Assembly: GCA_963748095.1 (NCBI GenBank)
Contig: CAVVIO010000097.1
Location: forward strand, 62,001-126,000
Source of the DNA: CAVVIO01 sp963748095
GTDB lineage: Bacteria; Bacteroidota; Bacteroidia; Bacteroidales; UBA10428
Length of the DNA stretch: 64,000 bases
Direction of reading: 5' to 3'
In this document: positions 1 to 9,179 of the stretch, in pieces
Numbering within the stretch: position 1 is the first letter of the stretch
How the letters are laid out: each line of letters starts with the position of its first letter
Translations under genes and position numbers: made by a program
The notes under the pieces: generated by a model
The model's input: the letters and a program-made list of their open reading frames with translations, nothing else
Database searches by the model: none
Told to the model about the DNA's origin: nothing

Positions 1-2
1 TA

Positions 3-1388
3 TATTCTGGTGGCGCCAAGCAGGATGACCAGCCGGCTGCCGATGAGATAAATCAATTTAAGTATGAATCCAATAATGCCATCATAAGAGATACATACAG
101 CCAGGCTTATTACATCATTTACAGGGCAAATATGATAATTGATAACCTTCCAGGCGATGATGCCTATCAAAAAGCGGTTATCGCTGAGGCTAAAACAATC
201 AGAGCTTATATATATTTTGAGCTGACCACCCTTTGGGGCCCTGTTCCTTTGGTAATACATGCACTTTTACCTAATGAATACCAACAACCCAATGCTGCTG
301 ATGTCACTGCTCTTTGGGCACAGATCGAAAAAGATCTGACTGAAGCCATTCCTGATCTGCCTGTGAAAAGTAAGATGGCTGCCATGGGTATGGATATTTC
401 CCGTGTTTCCAAGGGTACAGCTCAGTCACTTTTAGGCAAATCGTTACTTTTCGAGAAAAAGTATGCTGAAGCAGCTGCTGAATTGCAAAAGGTTATTGAT
501 TCAGCTGTAAATGACGGAGAGTATGGTTTGATCTCCGATTATTCCCAGATATTAAGAAAATCCAGTGAATTTGGTGAGGAATCAATATTCGAGATCAGCT
601 TTTCAAGCGCCAAAAATAATGACTGGAGTACTCCTGCAATTTGGAATAATCCGGTAAGAACAGCAATGGACAATCGTATCTGGCAATTATTTGGTCCCCG
701 TGGCGATGAGGGTTTTAACGGTGGCAATTCTGGTATAAACGGTGGATGGGGATTTGGTTACCCCACTTTTTCTCTCTATAATGACTATGTAGCCGCAGGT
801 GATACTGTTCGCCGGAAGGCTACTATCATGACAGAAGACGAATTAATTGCAAAGGGTGGTTCATACAGGAATGCAGATGGTAACTATCCATGGGGTTGCA
901 CCGGCCTTGTACGATTGAAATATGGTACCTGGGCTGACGAAACAGTAAGTACTGGTGTAGCAGAATTAAACTATGGTACAAATGTAAGAGTTATCCGTTA
1001 TGCAGATGTATTACTGATGGCTGCTGAGGCTTATAACCGTTCCCAGCAGGATGCAAAAGCATTACCTTTAATAAATGAAGTAAGGGCAAGGGTTAATTTA
1101 CCCGCTTTATCTCTGGGTGGCGACGCCTTGTTTGCCGCTATTAAAACAGAACGTGAACTCGAACTATCTTACGAAGGCGTACGTTTCCAGGATTTGGTGC
1201 GCTGGGGTGATGCTGCTACTGTTCTGGGAGATTTTGCTAAAACAATACCAACCGGTCAGATTGTAAACGGCCAGTTGCAATGGAAGACCATTGACGGGGC
1301 AGGTTTCAAAGCCCGGAATGTATTGTTCCCTTTCCCATTTGACGAATTGACAACAAATTCAAAAATTACTCAGAATACCGGATATTAA
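3..1388 (+). CDS. SusD/RagB-family outer-membrane nutrient-binding lipoprotein, 3' part
   Basis: The reading frame is open to the left edge of the window, so the N-terminus (signal peptide, lipobox and first helices) lies outside. What remains, about 461 codons, has the SusD/RagB pattern: an N-terminal TPR-like part with a YYIIYRANMIIDN segment and an AEAKTIRAYIYFEL helix, then a C-terminal part with RYADVLLMAAEAYNR and ERELELSYEGVRFQDLVRWGD, which are hallmarks of the family. SusD proteins sit on the outer membrane and hand glycans or peptides to a SusC-type TonB receptor, whose gene would be expected to the left. A clear hairpin with a T-run follows the stop. The substrate cannot be read from the sequence. 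Family call is secure; the specificity is unknown. Confidence 0.93.
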   Translation, partial: YSGGAKQDDQPAADEINQFKYESNNAIIRDTYSQAYYIIYRANMIIDNLPGDDAYQKAVIAEAKTIRAYIYFELTTLWGPVPLVIHALLPNEYQQPNAADVTALWAQIEKDLTEAIPDLPVKSKMAAMGMDISRVSKGTAQSLLGKSLLFEKKYAEAAAELQKVIDSAVNDGEYGLISDYSQILRKSSEFGEESIFEISFSSAKNNDWSTPAIWNNPVRTAMDNRIWQLFGPRGDEGFNGGNSGINGGWGFGYPTFSLYNDYVAAGDTVRRKATIMTEDELIAKGGSYRNADGNYPWGCTGLVRLKYGTWADETVSTGVAELNYGTNVRVIRYADVLLMAAEAYNRSQQDAKALPLINEVRARVNLPALSLGGDALFAAIKTERELELSYEGVRFQDLVRWGDAATVLGDFAKTIPTGQIVNGQLQWKTIDGAGFKARNVLFPFPFDELTTNSKITQNTGY

Positions 1389-1442
1389 AATTTAGAACTA
1401 ATTGTAAGAATGTTTTTCTTCAATAGTTAGGTCGTTAGGATG

Positions 1443-1478
1443 AAGGGGACGGTGAATCAAGAGTAGCTGTCCCCTTTT
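1443..1478 (+). terminator. Intrinsic terminator after susD-like gene
   Basis: Perfect 8-bp stem AAGGGGAC (1443-1450) with GTCCCCTT (1469-1476), 18-nt loop, followed by TT. It lies 55 nt after the susD-like stop and probably ends that operon. Confidence 0.7.
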
Positions 1479-1746
1479 CTGATTTAAAAAATTATACACT
1501 CTGGTAATTGTTATTGCTCTGTATGTATTTAATGATTTATAAATATGTAAAATAAATTTTCATATACTGGCCATGTAAAGATACATTGTATCTGTCCAGT
1601 CATTTTTATGAATATATAACTCATAAGATTTTTATTTTTTGTAAATTCAATATTTAAAAAACAAATATAATAACATAGCACAATTCTAAGGTGACCATAA
1701 TTGGTCTATCTCTCAATCGTTAGGGTGTGGCTTATAGCCAGTTCAG

Positions 1747-1781
1747 GCACTCCGGTGTATTTTATCCGGAGTGCTTTTTTT
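1747..1781 (+). terminator. Strong intrinsic terminator in the susD-ald gap
   Basis: Perfect 9-bp stem GCACTCCGG (1747-1755) with CCGGAGTGC (1766-1774), 10-nt loop, then seven T. It is about 300 nt past the first terminator with no ORF between them, so it either backs up the susD stop or ends an unannotated short transcript. Otherwise the 1389-1936 gap is AT-rich and I see no gene in it. Confidence 0.8.
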
Positions 1782-1936
1782 ATGATTTCATAGCCTGATT
1801 GTTATCAGTTCCTGACCAAAATCATGTATGCTTTTTCAAAATTTTGTTTCATTTATAGTAACTTTAAAAATCAGAATTTATCTCTCTCTGACAGAAAGTT
1901 AAGTGTTTATTATTTAATACATAAATCTGAAAAGAA

Positions 1937-3052
1937 ATGAAGGTTGGTTGTGTAAAAGAAATTAAGCATCACGAATACAGGGTAGGTCTTATCCCTTCTG
2001 ATGTTAAGTCGTATATATCACGCGGTCATGAGGTTATGATACAGTCAGACGCAGGTGAAGCGGCGGGTTTTGAAGATGCTGCCTACAAAGCAGCAGGTGC
2101 CATGATCGTTAGCGATCGAAGGGAAATTTTCGATAAATCGGAAATGATCGTAAAAGTGAAGGAACCGTTACCTGAGGAATACGATCTGTTTCACGAAAAC
2201 CAGATTCTGTATACCTATCTGCATCTGGCAGCCAATAAACAGCTTACGGAAGCACTGATGGCAAAAAAAATTAAGGGAGTAGCTTATGAAACGATCGAAG
2301 AAGCCGACGGGCACCTCCCATGCCTGCAGCCAATGAGTGAAATAGCCGGAAGACTAAGTGTGCAGGAAGGAGCCAAATATCTTGAAAAGACGTTTGGTGG
2401 AAGAGGTGTTCTCCTCGGAGGAGTTCCTGGTGTATCACGCGGAAAAGTAGCAATTATCGGTGGTGGAGTTGTTGGTACAAATGCCTGCAAAATAGCTACA
2501 GGTATGGGTGCTGATGTAACTGTTCTGGATGTCAGTTCTAGAAGACTGGCTTATCTGGATGATATCTTCGGGTCGAGGGTGACTACTTTATACAGTACGG
2601 ATGCCAATATTGAAAAAGTTTTGAAGGAAAGCGATTTACTGATTGGTGCCGTATTGCTTCCGGGAGCCAAAGCCCCCACACTGATAACAAGGGAACACCT
2701 GAAGTTGATGAAAAAAGGTTCTGTGATAGTGGATGTTGCTGTCGATCAGGGTGGGTGTGTGGAAACGATCCATCCTACTACACACGACGATCCTGTATAT
2801 GTGGTAGAAGGAGTTGTTCATTACGGTGTTGCCAATATGCCAGGTGCTGTAGCTTTAAGTTCAACTCAGGCCCTTACCAGCGCTACCCTGCCTTACGGGT
2901 TGATGATCGCAGAATTGGGACTGGAAGCTACCTGCAAAGAATCGAATGCCGTTAAGCTCGGCGTAAATGTATACAAAGGAAAATGCGTTTATCCAAACGT
3001 TGCTAAGGCTTTTGATATGCCTTATTTTTTAATTGATGACCTGATTGGTTGA
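1937..3052 (+). CDS. ald: Alanine dehydrogenase
   Basis: The 371-residue product matches the usual length of NAD-dependent alanine dehydrogenase, which interconverts L-alanine and pyruvate plus ammonia with NAD(H) in the cytosol. The start MKVGCVKEIKHHEYRVGLIP is the family N-terminus (EYRVGL with the pyruvate-binding Arg). YTYLHLAANKQL holds the catalytic His, and GGGVVGTNA near residue 175 is the NAD-binding Rossmann loop, followed by an acidic residue at the end of beta-2. The C-terminal AKAFDMPY segment is also typical. It is monocistronic: a terminator lies upstream and a bidirectional-looking hairpin separates it from the convergent rex1. In a fermenter it would either supply pyruvate or act as an NADH sink through alanine, which fits the nearby redox regulator. 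I see no Rex-like site in front of it. Confidence 0.96.
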   Translation: MKVGCVKEIKHHEYRVGLIPSDVKSYISRGHEVMIQSDAGEAAGFEDAAYKAAGAMIVSDRREIFDKSEMIVKVKEPLPEEYDLFHENQILYTYLHLAANKQLTEALMAKKIKGVAYETIEEADGHLPCLQPMSEIAGRLSVQEGAKYLEKTFGGRGVLLGGVPGVSRGKVAIIGGGVVGTNACKIATGMGADVTVLDVSSRRLAYLDDIFGSRVTTLYSTDANIEKVLKESDLLIGAVLLPGAKAPTLITREHLKLMKKGSVIVDVAVDQGGCVETIHPTTHDDPVYVVEGVVHYGVANMPGAVALSSTQALTSATLPYGLMIAELGLEATCKESNAVKLGVNVYKGKCVYPNVAKAFDMPYFLIDDLIG

Positions 3053-3061
3053 TTATTTTTC

Positions 3062-3096
3062 AATGTGCTTCGGTTGATTTCCGGAGCACATTCATT
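3062..3096. terminator. Terminator between convergent ald and rex1
   Basis: A 12-bp stem, AATGTGCTTCGG (3062-3073) with CCGGAGCACATT (3081-3092) and one G-T pair, has a 7-nt loop and a T-rich tail on the plus strand. It sits 9 nt after ald and about 20 nt after the rex1 stop, so it may serve both. Confidence 0.7.
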
Positions 3097-3110
3097 TTAT
3101 TCCTTTTGAA

Positions 3111-3737
3111 TTACAACCCGGATTTGTCCTTGATAAAAAATCCTATTTCTTCCAGCGATGTTATAATATCATAATCTTTCAAATAAACATGTTTGGGAAC
3201 ATCGAGATGAACGGAAGTAAAATTCAGGATGCCTTTTACTCCAGCCTGCACAACTATATTGGTAACTTCTGCGGCTACTGCAGGAGGGACAGTCAGTACT
3301 GCCATACTTATTGAAAGCTCATTGACCATTTTATGGATTTCACCTATTGAATAACAAGGTACACCCGATTCTTCTGTGTGAATTTTAGTTGGATCAACAT
3401 CAAAAGTAGCCACAATATGCAATTTGGTTTCCGCTTTATGAATAAATGCAGTAATAGCCCTGCCCAGGTTTCCCATACCTACTACAGCAATGTTTTGTCC
3501 CTGTTCATCATCAATCACTTTACCAATCAGCGATACCAGTTCTTTAATATTATATCCTTTACGGTGATTTCCCGACAATCCGAGCAACATAAGATCGCGG
3601 CGTACCTGAACGGGAGTAAGGTTCAGCAAGCGCGCCAGATCGTGCGAAAATATATGGGCCCCGTCAATGCTGTGATATTTGCTCAGCATACGCCGGTATT
3701 TGCTTAATCGTTCTACAGTTCGCGCCGGTAAATCCAT
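3111..3737 (-). CDS. rex: Redox-sensing transcriptional repressor Rex (paralogue 1)
   Basis: Rex proteins are homodimeric repressors that bind DNA when NADH/NAD+ is low and release it when NADH rises. The 208-residue product has the full architecture: an N-terminal winged helix (LPARTVERLSKYRRML, then VQVRRDLMLLG as the recognition helix) and a C-terminal Rossmann domain with the GMGNLGRAI dinucleotide loop near residue 87, an acidic residue after beta-2 (TFDVDPTKI), and the domain-swapped C-terminal helix. It diverges from hypF with an 81-nt shared upstream region that contains one TTCACAA half-site (3794-3800) but no complete palindrome. A second rex gene lies at 22826-23482, and the two bracket the hydrogenase island. 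The two proteins agree strongly in the winged helix, so paralogy is clear. Confidence 0.95.
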   Translation of the reverse strand: MDLPARTVERLSKYRRMLSKYHSIDGAHIFSHDLARLLNLTPVQVRRDLMLLGLSGNHRKGYNIKELVSLIGKVIDDEQGQNIAVVGMGNLGRAITAFIHKAETKLHIVATFDVDPTKIHTEESGVPCYSIGEIHKMVNELSISMAVLTVPPAVAAEVTNIVVQAGVKGILNFTSVHLDVPKHVYLKDYDIITSLEEIGFFIKDKSGL

Positions 3738-3818
3738 TCGTTTTGAGAAAAGTAAATTATCATTAATTTAGTCGAATATAAAAATACGGGTTTTTCACAA
3801 CAAGTCAAGTTAATATTT

Positions 3819-6089
3819 TTGAAGAACACTGAAAAAAATCATATTGCCCGAATGGTGGAAGTCAGGGGACTGGTACAAGGGGTTGGTTTCCGGCCTTTTA
3901 TATACCGGCTGGCAAACCAGTTTCAACTAACAGGTTATGTTTTTAACCGTAGCGATGGTGTTGTAATTAAAATACAGGGAAGCCGGGATAATATCCAGCA
4001 ATTTTTACATCAGCTGGAACCTGCATCTCCTCCGGGAGCTGAAATCAATAAAACTACAGTGAAAGAAGTACCACTGGAAGATTTTGACAATTTCGAAATT
4101 ATTGAAAGCCACGATATAAGTGATGAAATCTCTGAAATAAGTCCGGACATCGCCGTATGCGAGGATTGTCTCGAAGATATGAAACATCAGTCTCACCGGC
4201 TTAATTATCCGTTTATCAACTGTACCAATTGTGGCCCAAGATTCACTATAATCAAGGATTTTCCATACGACAGGAAAAACACGACCATGAAAAAATTTAC
4301 CATGTGCCGTGAATGCAATTCTGAATATTCCAATCCGCTCGATCGCCGGTTCCATGCACAACCTGTTGCTTGTAACAATTGCGGACCCGAATATACCTTA
4401 CATACTCCGGATGCACCGATAAATGGAATAAATGAAATTATTTCATACATGGCTGACCGGATTGCAGAAGGTAAGATCATTGCCATAAAAGGACTGGGAG
4501 GCTTTCATCTGTTATGCAACGCACTTGATGACAATGCAGTGCAACATCTGCGATCGTCCAAAAAAAGGGAAGGAAAACCTTTTGCTGTCATGTTTAAGGA
4601 TATGGATACTATCCGGCAATATGCCATGGTTAATTCCACAGAAGAAGTTTCCCTCACCTCATGGCGTCGTCCTGTTGTTTTATTAAATGCAAAAAAGAAT
4701 CTCGCAGCAGGAGTCTGCAACGATTTTTCAACTATAGGGGCTTTCCTCCCCTACATGCCCTTGCATTATTTGCTTTTCGAAAAGCTTGCTACTCCTGCAA
4801 TTGTGCTTACATCCGGTAATTTTTCGGATGAACCGATCATCATTGAAAATGAATTGGCATTGAAACAACTGGGGAAAATTACGGATGCTGTTTTAACTTA
4901 TAACCGTGACATTTTCAACCGTACAGATGATTCAGTGGTTAGCATTATAAATAACCGCGAACGCATTATCAGGCGTTCACGCGGCTATGTGCCCAATCCG
5001 GTTCATGTAGCTTTTAATGCCGACGGTATATTTGCCACAGGTGCCGAACTGGTGAATACTTTCTGCATAGGAAAGGACCATCAGGCTATTTTAAGTCAGT
5101 ATATCGGCGACCTGAAAAATTATGAAACCTATGAGTTTTTCATACAAACAGCCGAAAGATTTAAAAAATTATTCAGGGTAACCCCTTCCCTGGTTGCCTG
5201 TGATATGCATCCTGATTATTTGTCCACCGGATACGCAGAAAACACAGGATTACCTATCATACAGATACAGCATCATCATGCACATATCGCCTCCTGCATG
5301 GCTGAACACGGCCTTGATGAACCTGTAATCGGCGTCAGTTTCGATGGCACCGGTTTCGGGGACGACGGTCATATCTGGGGAAGTGAATTTCTGGTAGCTG
5401 ATCTGAAAGCATACGAGCGGAAAGCACATTTCGAATACATCGAATTGCCGGGCGGTGATAAAGTGACTGAAGAACCCTGGCGTACTGCTGTTGCATATCT
5501 GTATAAAACTTTTGGAAAAGGATTCATGTCAATGAATTTACCCTTTTTGAAAAAAGTGCCTGAAGAAAAGCTTGAATTAATATTAGACGCTATTGACAAA
5601 AAAATAAATTGCCCGCTTTCTTGCAGTGCCGGACGTTTATTCGATGCGGTAGCTGCTTTAACTGAGATTTGTGTTACTACCGATTTTCATGCTGAAGCGC
5701 CCATGCGGCTGGAAGGGTTTGCCGACGGATCAACCAATGATGTCTATGAATATTCTTCAGGTACGGTCATTTCTTTTGATCCCATGTTCCGGCAGATTGT
5801 AGCGGATATAAATCAACAGTTGTCAGTAAACTATATATCCACCAAATTTCATAATACCATGGTGCAGGTAATCCTTGATAATGTCAAAAAACTGAACCTG
5901 GAAACGGGCATTTTAAAAATAGCTTTGTCGGGAGGAACTTTTCAAAATAAGTATTTACTGGAAAAAGTGGAGTCAACGTTAATTTCGGAAAAATTTGAAG
6001 TTTTTACACAGGATAAAATTCCCTGTAACGACGGGGGCATAGCACTGGGGCAATTAGCAATAGCAGCAAAGAATAGGGCCTTCTATTAA
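3819..6089 (+). CDS. hypF: Carbamoyltransferase HypF, [NiFe]-hydrogenase maturation
   Basis: HypF makes thiocarbamate on the C-terminal cysteine of HypE from carbamoyl phosphate and ATP, the first step to the CN ligands of the NiFe site. The 756-residue product has all domains in order: acylphosphatase (VRGLVQGVGFRPF, residues 14-26), two zinc fingers (CEDC...CTNCGPRF and CREC...CNNCGPEY, about residues 109-190), a YrdC-like domain (about 205-385) and a Kae1/carbamoyltransferase domain with HHHAHIASCMAEH and SFDGTGFGDDGHIWG. The start used is TTG; an in-frame ATG at 3852 leaves 11 fewer residues and still keeps the acylphosphatase motif, so the start is uncertain. It diverges from rex1 and is followed after 117 nt by hypC. 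No NiFe structural gene is in the window. Confidence 0.97.
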   Translation: MKNTEKNHIARMVEVRGLVQGVGFRPFIYRLANQFQLTGYVFNRSDGVVIKIQGSRDNIQQFLHQLEPASPPGAEINKTTVKEVPLEDFDNFEIIESHDISDEISEISPDIAVCEDCLEDMKHQSHRLNYPFINCTNCGPRFTIIKDFPYDRKNTTMKKFTMCRECNSEYSNPLDRRFHAQPVACNNCGPEYTLHTPDAPINGINEIISYMADRIAEGKIIAIKGLGGFHLLCNALDDNAVQHLRSSKKREGKPFAVMFKDMDTIRQYAMVNSTEEVSLTSWRRPVVLLNAKKNLAAGVCNDFSTIGAFLPYMPLHYLLFEKLATPAIVLTSGNFSDEPIIIENELALKQLGKITDAVLTYNRDIFNRTDDSVVSIINNRERIIRRSRGYVPNPVHVAFNADGIFATGAELVNTFCIGKDHQAILSQYIGDLKNYETYEFFIQTAERFKKLFRVTPSLVACDMHPDYLSTGYAENTGLPIIQIQHHHAHIASCMAEHGLDEPVIGVSFDGTGFGDDGHIWGSEFLVADLKAYERKAHFEYIELPGGDKVTEEPWRTAVAYLYKTFGKGFMSMNLPFLKKVPEEKLELILDAIDKKINCPLSCSAGRLFDAVAALTEICVTTDFHAEAPMRLEGFADGSTNDVYEYSSGTVISFDPMFRQIVADINQQLSVNYISTKFHNTMVQVILDNVKKLNLETGILKIALSGGTFQNKYLLEKVESTLISEKFEVFTQDKIPCNDGGIALGQLAIAAKNRAFY

Positions 6090-6206
6090 AACAAGTATCT
6101 TTTTCATAAAATGAACTTATTCTATTTAGTGATAATCATGTTGAAATTCATTGGCTTTTTGCCGGAAAAAGTATAGTTTTAACACCAACTATTAAAACAG
6201 AAAGAT

Positions 6207-6455
6207 ATGTGTTTGAGTATACCTGCGCAAGTTATTTCAATAGAAGGAGATGTTGCGCAAGCATCTGTCGGAGGGACTATTGTAACAGCAGGACTGCAAC
6301 TGGTGGAAGATGTAAAAGTAGGAGACTATGTTCTGATACATACCGGTTTTGCCTTACAAAAGATAAGTGAGGAAGAAGCACGGGAAACACTTCAGACTAT
6401 CAGGGAATACGAGGATTTCAATAAAAAGCTGGACCAGGAAGAAGGAAGAACATGA
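6207..6455 (+). CDS. hypC: Hydrogenase assembly chaperone HypC
   Basis: HypC is a small chaperone that forms the Fe(CN)2CO-carrying complex with HypD and delivers it to the hydrogenase large subunit. The 82-residue product starts MCLSIPAQV, with the essential Cys2 that coordinates iron and is exposed after Met removal, and has the GDYVLIHTGFALQ segment with the conserved His. It overlaps hypD by 4 nt (ATGA), which implies translational coupling. The 117-nt gap after hypF contains an inverted repeat (6176-6198), so a separate promoter is possible. Confidence 0.96.
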   Translation: MCLSIPAQVISIEGDVAQASVGGTIVTAGLQLVEDVKVGDYVLIHTGFALQKISEEEARETLQTIREYEDFNKKLDQEEGRT

Positions 6456-7537
6456 AATATGTTGATGAGTTCAGAAATAAAGCATTAGTACAGGACCTGG
6501 TTCACCGGATAAAGGAAATTTCACGTCATCCGGTATCCCTGATGGAAGTATGCGGTGGACATACGCTTTCTATCCGTAAATTCGGTATCCCTTCTCTACT
6601 GCCGGAAACTGTCGAATTGCTTTCGGGACCGGGATGTCCGGTGTGTGTTACCAGCCGGGAATATATCGACCGGGCAGTGGCATACAGCCGTTTGAACAAT
6701 GTAATCATAGCCACTTACGGTGATCTTATACGTGTACCCGGTTCTTCCTCAAGCCTCGAAAAAGAGAAAGCTGCCGGAGCTGATGTGCGGATCGTATATT
6801 CCACTATCGATGCATTAAAAATTGCAGAAGAGAATCCTTCCAAAAAGATTGTTTTCCTGGGTATTGGTTTCGAAACTACCACCCCTTCCAGTGCAGTAGC
6901 AATAAAAACAGCTTCACAAAAACAGCTTGTCAATTTTTATGTTTACAGCGCCCATAAAGTAATGCCGCCGGCCATGAGCGCACTTATCGATGAAGGAATA
7001 AAAATAGACGGATACATTGGCCCCGGACATGTATGTACTGTTGCCGGGTCTGATATGTTTAAGGAACTGGCAGATAAATATAATCTGGCCATAGTTATCG
7101 CCGGTTTTGAACCAGTTGATCTACTCCAATCCATTTATTTGCTGGTACGTCAGTTTGAGACAGGAAATCATCACGTGGAAGTTCAATACAAACGGGTTGT
7201 AAAACCTCAGGGAAACTTAATTGCCCGGAAGCTGGTAAACGAAATATTCGAACCCCGCGATGACTGGTGGAGGGGACTGGGCATATTAAAAAACAGCGGG
7301 TTAGGAATAAGAAAAGAATTTGCAGCTCATGATGCTGAAAAGAATATCGAAGTTGAAACGGAACCGGTACGTGAACCAAAAGGATGCATCTGTGGTGAAG
7401 TATTAAAAGGAATCAAAAAACCTTATCAGTGTAAATTATTTGCAAACGGCTGCAACCCGGAAGATCCTGTAGGAGCATGTATGGTCTCTTCCGAGGGGGC
7501 ATGCCAGGCATATTTCAGATACCAGACATATGAATAA
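6452..7537 (+). CDS. hypD: Hydrogenase maturation protein HypD
   Basis: HypD is the [4Fe-4S] scaffold on which Fe receives CN and CO before transfer to the NiFe large subunit. The 361-residue product keeps the diagnostic motifs: MEVCGGHTLSI (about residues 31-41) with the catalytic CGGH, LLSGPGCPVCVTS (about 58-70), GFETTTPSSA, GPGHVCTVAG, and the C-terminal cysteine set (CICGEVLKG, CKLFANGCNPEDPVGACMVSSEGACQAY) that binds the cluster. It overlaps hypC by 4 nt and hypE by 8 nt, so hypCDE is one translationally coupled unit. Confidence 0.97.
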   Translation: MKYVDEFRNKALVQDLVHRIKEISRHPVSLMEVCGGHTLSIRKFGIPSLLPETVELLSGPGCPVCVTSREYIDRAVAYSRLNNVIIATYGDLIRVPGSSSSLEKEKAAGADVRIVYSTIDALKIAEENPSKKIVFLGIGFETTTPSSAVAIKTASQKQLVNFYVYSAHKVMPPAMSALIDEGIKIDGYIGPGHVCTVAGSDMFKELADKYNLAIVIAGFEPVDLLQSIYLLVRQFETGNHHVEVQYKRVVKPQGNLIARKLVNEIFEPRDDWWRGLGILKNSGLGIRKEFAAHDAEKNIEVETEPVREPKGCICGEVLKGIKKPYQCKLFANGCNPEDPVGACMVSSEGACQAYFRYQTYE

Positions 7538-8540
7538 AAATATATTACTGGCACACGGCAGTGGTGGAAAAATGACACAGGAACTGATCCGAAAAGTCTT
7601 CCTGAAACAGTTTAACAATCCAATACTCAGCACACAGTCAGATGCTTCCATATTATCTATCAATAGCCAGCTTCTTGCATTTACAACCGATTCGTACGTA
7701 ATAGATCCCCTTTTTTTTCCGGGCGGAGATATCGGAAAACTGGCCGTTTGCGGTACGGTAAACGATTTATCCGTTTCCGGTGCAAAACCCTTGTATCTCA
7801 GTGCTTCCTTTATAATTGAAGAAGGTTTCCCGATAGATCAACTGGAGAAGATTGTGGAATCGATGCAGTTGACAGCTAGTGAAGCAAAAGTGTCAGTAGT
7901 GACTGGAGATACAAAAGTGGTGGAACGCGGGCAATGTGATAAACTGTTTATTAATACTGCCGGAGTGGGTTTACTTTCGAAGGAATATAAAGACATTTCA
8001 GGCGGCACAACTATTCAACCCGGTGATAAAATAATTGTGAATGGTTACCTGGGAGATCATGAAATGGCTATTCTCGGAGCACGTGAAAAGTTAAATTTCA
8101 AAACAATCATTGAATCAGATGTCGCTCCGTTAAATCATCTGATCCAGGAAGCATTGTCGGAAGGAAATATCAAATTTATGCGTGATATAACAAGGGGAGG
8201 TCTGGCTACTATATTGTCGGAAGTTACAGAAAGTAAATCCTTTGGCATACACATTAGAGAATCGGAAATACCTGTCAGGGAAGAAGTGAAAGGCATGTGT
8301 GAAATTTTTGGTTTTGATCCATTATTCCTGGCAAATGAAGGTAAAGTTCTCATTATTACCGGTCAGAAAGATGCTATGGCAATTGTTGAAAAACTTCATC
8401 AACATCCTTACGGCACCCATGCAAAAATTATCGGCGAAGTTGTAAGCGATCACCCCGGAAGGACCATCCTGGAATCCGAAATCGGGGGGACACGGATTAT
8501 CGATAAACTTTCCGGAATGCAACTTCCGAGAATCTGTTAA
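7530..8540 (+). CDS. hypE: Hydrogenase expression/formation protein HypE
   Basis: HypE is an AIR-synthase-fold ATPase that dehydrates the thiocarbamate placed on its terminal cysteine by HypF, giving the thiocyanate used as CN donor. The 336-residue product starts near LLAHGSGGKMTQELI, has the ATP-binding TGDTKVVERGQCD segment, and ends exactly in PRIC, so the essential C-terminal Cys336 is present. It overlaps hypD by 8 nt, and its stop overlaps by 4 nt the stop of the convergent zinc-ribbon gene. Confidence 0.97.
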   Translation: MNKNILLAHGSGGKMTQELIRKVFLKQFNNPILSTQSDASILSINSQLLAFTTDSYVIDPLFFPGGDIGKLAVCGTVNDLSVSGAKPLYLSASFIIEEGFPIDQLEKIVESMQLTASEAKVSVVTGDTKVVERGQCDKLFINTAGVGLLSKEYKDISGGTTIQPGDKIIVNGYLGDHEMAILGAREKLNFKTIIESDVAPLNHLIQEALSEGNIKFMRDITRGGLATILSEVTESKSFGIHIRESEIPVREEVKGMCEIFGFDPLFLANEGKVLIITGQKDAMAIVEKLHQHPYGTHAKIIGEVVSDHPGRTILESEIGGTRIIDKLSGMQLPRIC

Positions 8541-8962
8541 TTTTGCAAGGGATTCTCTTTTTTATGCCCTTCATCACCAAACAGTTTTTGCAGTGGATTT
8601 CCTGAATTTGTGAAATCCACGTAATGCTCTCTGCAGCCAACCCTCGAACAAATATGAATGTCCCCTCCCCCTTCAATTGAGAAATGTACCATCTTGGCCC
8701 TGCATTCCTCACATGGAAGATCGCTCATCAGTCTTTTGTAGCAATGTGGGCAGTACATTTTAGCCACTGCACCATCGGGTAAGGGTACCGAACCTTTTTT
8801 ATCAAAGCTATCGTATTCGGCGGATAAATAAATTACCCCTCTCCGGCCGCTTATCTCTGCATCAAGACGGATAGCCGGCTTTCCTTTTACGGTGTTCTTT
8901 TCATCGATAAGGGACACCCCGCATTCGGGACAGGTTACTGATAAAATAATTGGATTTTCCAT
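8537..8962 (-). CDS. Zinc-ribbon protein of unknown function inside the hyp cluster
   Basis: I do not recognise a named family for this 141-residue protein. It has four cysteine pairs or groups that look metal-binding: CPECG (about residues 10-14), CPHC (about 71-74), CEEC (about 84-87) and a later CSRVGC (about 105-110), the arrangement of tandem zinc ribbons. There is no signal peptide or membrane segment. The gene is inserted on the opposite strand between hypE and hypA and shares 4 nt of stop-codon overlap with hypE, so it cannot be co-transcribed with the hyp genes. A role in metal handling or hydrogenase assembly is only a guess from position. Confidence 0.75.
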   Translation of the reverse strand: MENPIILSVTCPECGVSLIDEKNTVKGKPAIRLDAEISGRRGVIYLSAEYDSFDKKGSVPLPDGAVAKMYCPHCYKRLMSDLPCEECRAKMVHFSIEGGGDIHICSRVGCREHYVDFTNSGNPLQKLFGDEGHKKENPLQN

Positions 8963-9179
8963 TGCGATGAATAGTTAGGTTTAATTTATAATTTAATGAA
9001 CCCAAAGTGATTTTTGATAATAATTTTATCACTTCAGAAAAAAGTTCCCAAAATCAGAATACGGATGAGAAATTATTAGATGAAAGTTACGCCAATTATA
9101 TAATTAATTCAAGTAAGCGAGACAAAAAATCTTTTTTATTCCTTTATCTTTACCCGAAACAGTATGAGGTAACAATATT

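Noticed and set aside
1389..1936. A small RNA gene between the two terminators behind the susD-like gene.
   Set aside because: Two terminators 300 nt apart are suggestive, but I see no promoter box or conserved structure between them.
3378..3707. A 109-codon frame on the plus strand, antisense to rex1.
   Set aside because: It is fully inside the conserved rex gene, whose protein is clearly real; the frame has no features of its own.
3794..3800. TTCACAA in front of hypF taken as a Rex site.
   Set aside because: Only one half-site; the partner half at the required 4-nt spacing is absent.
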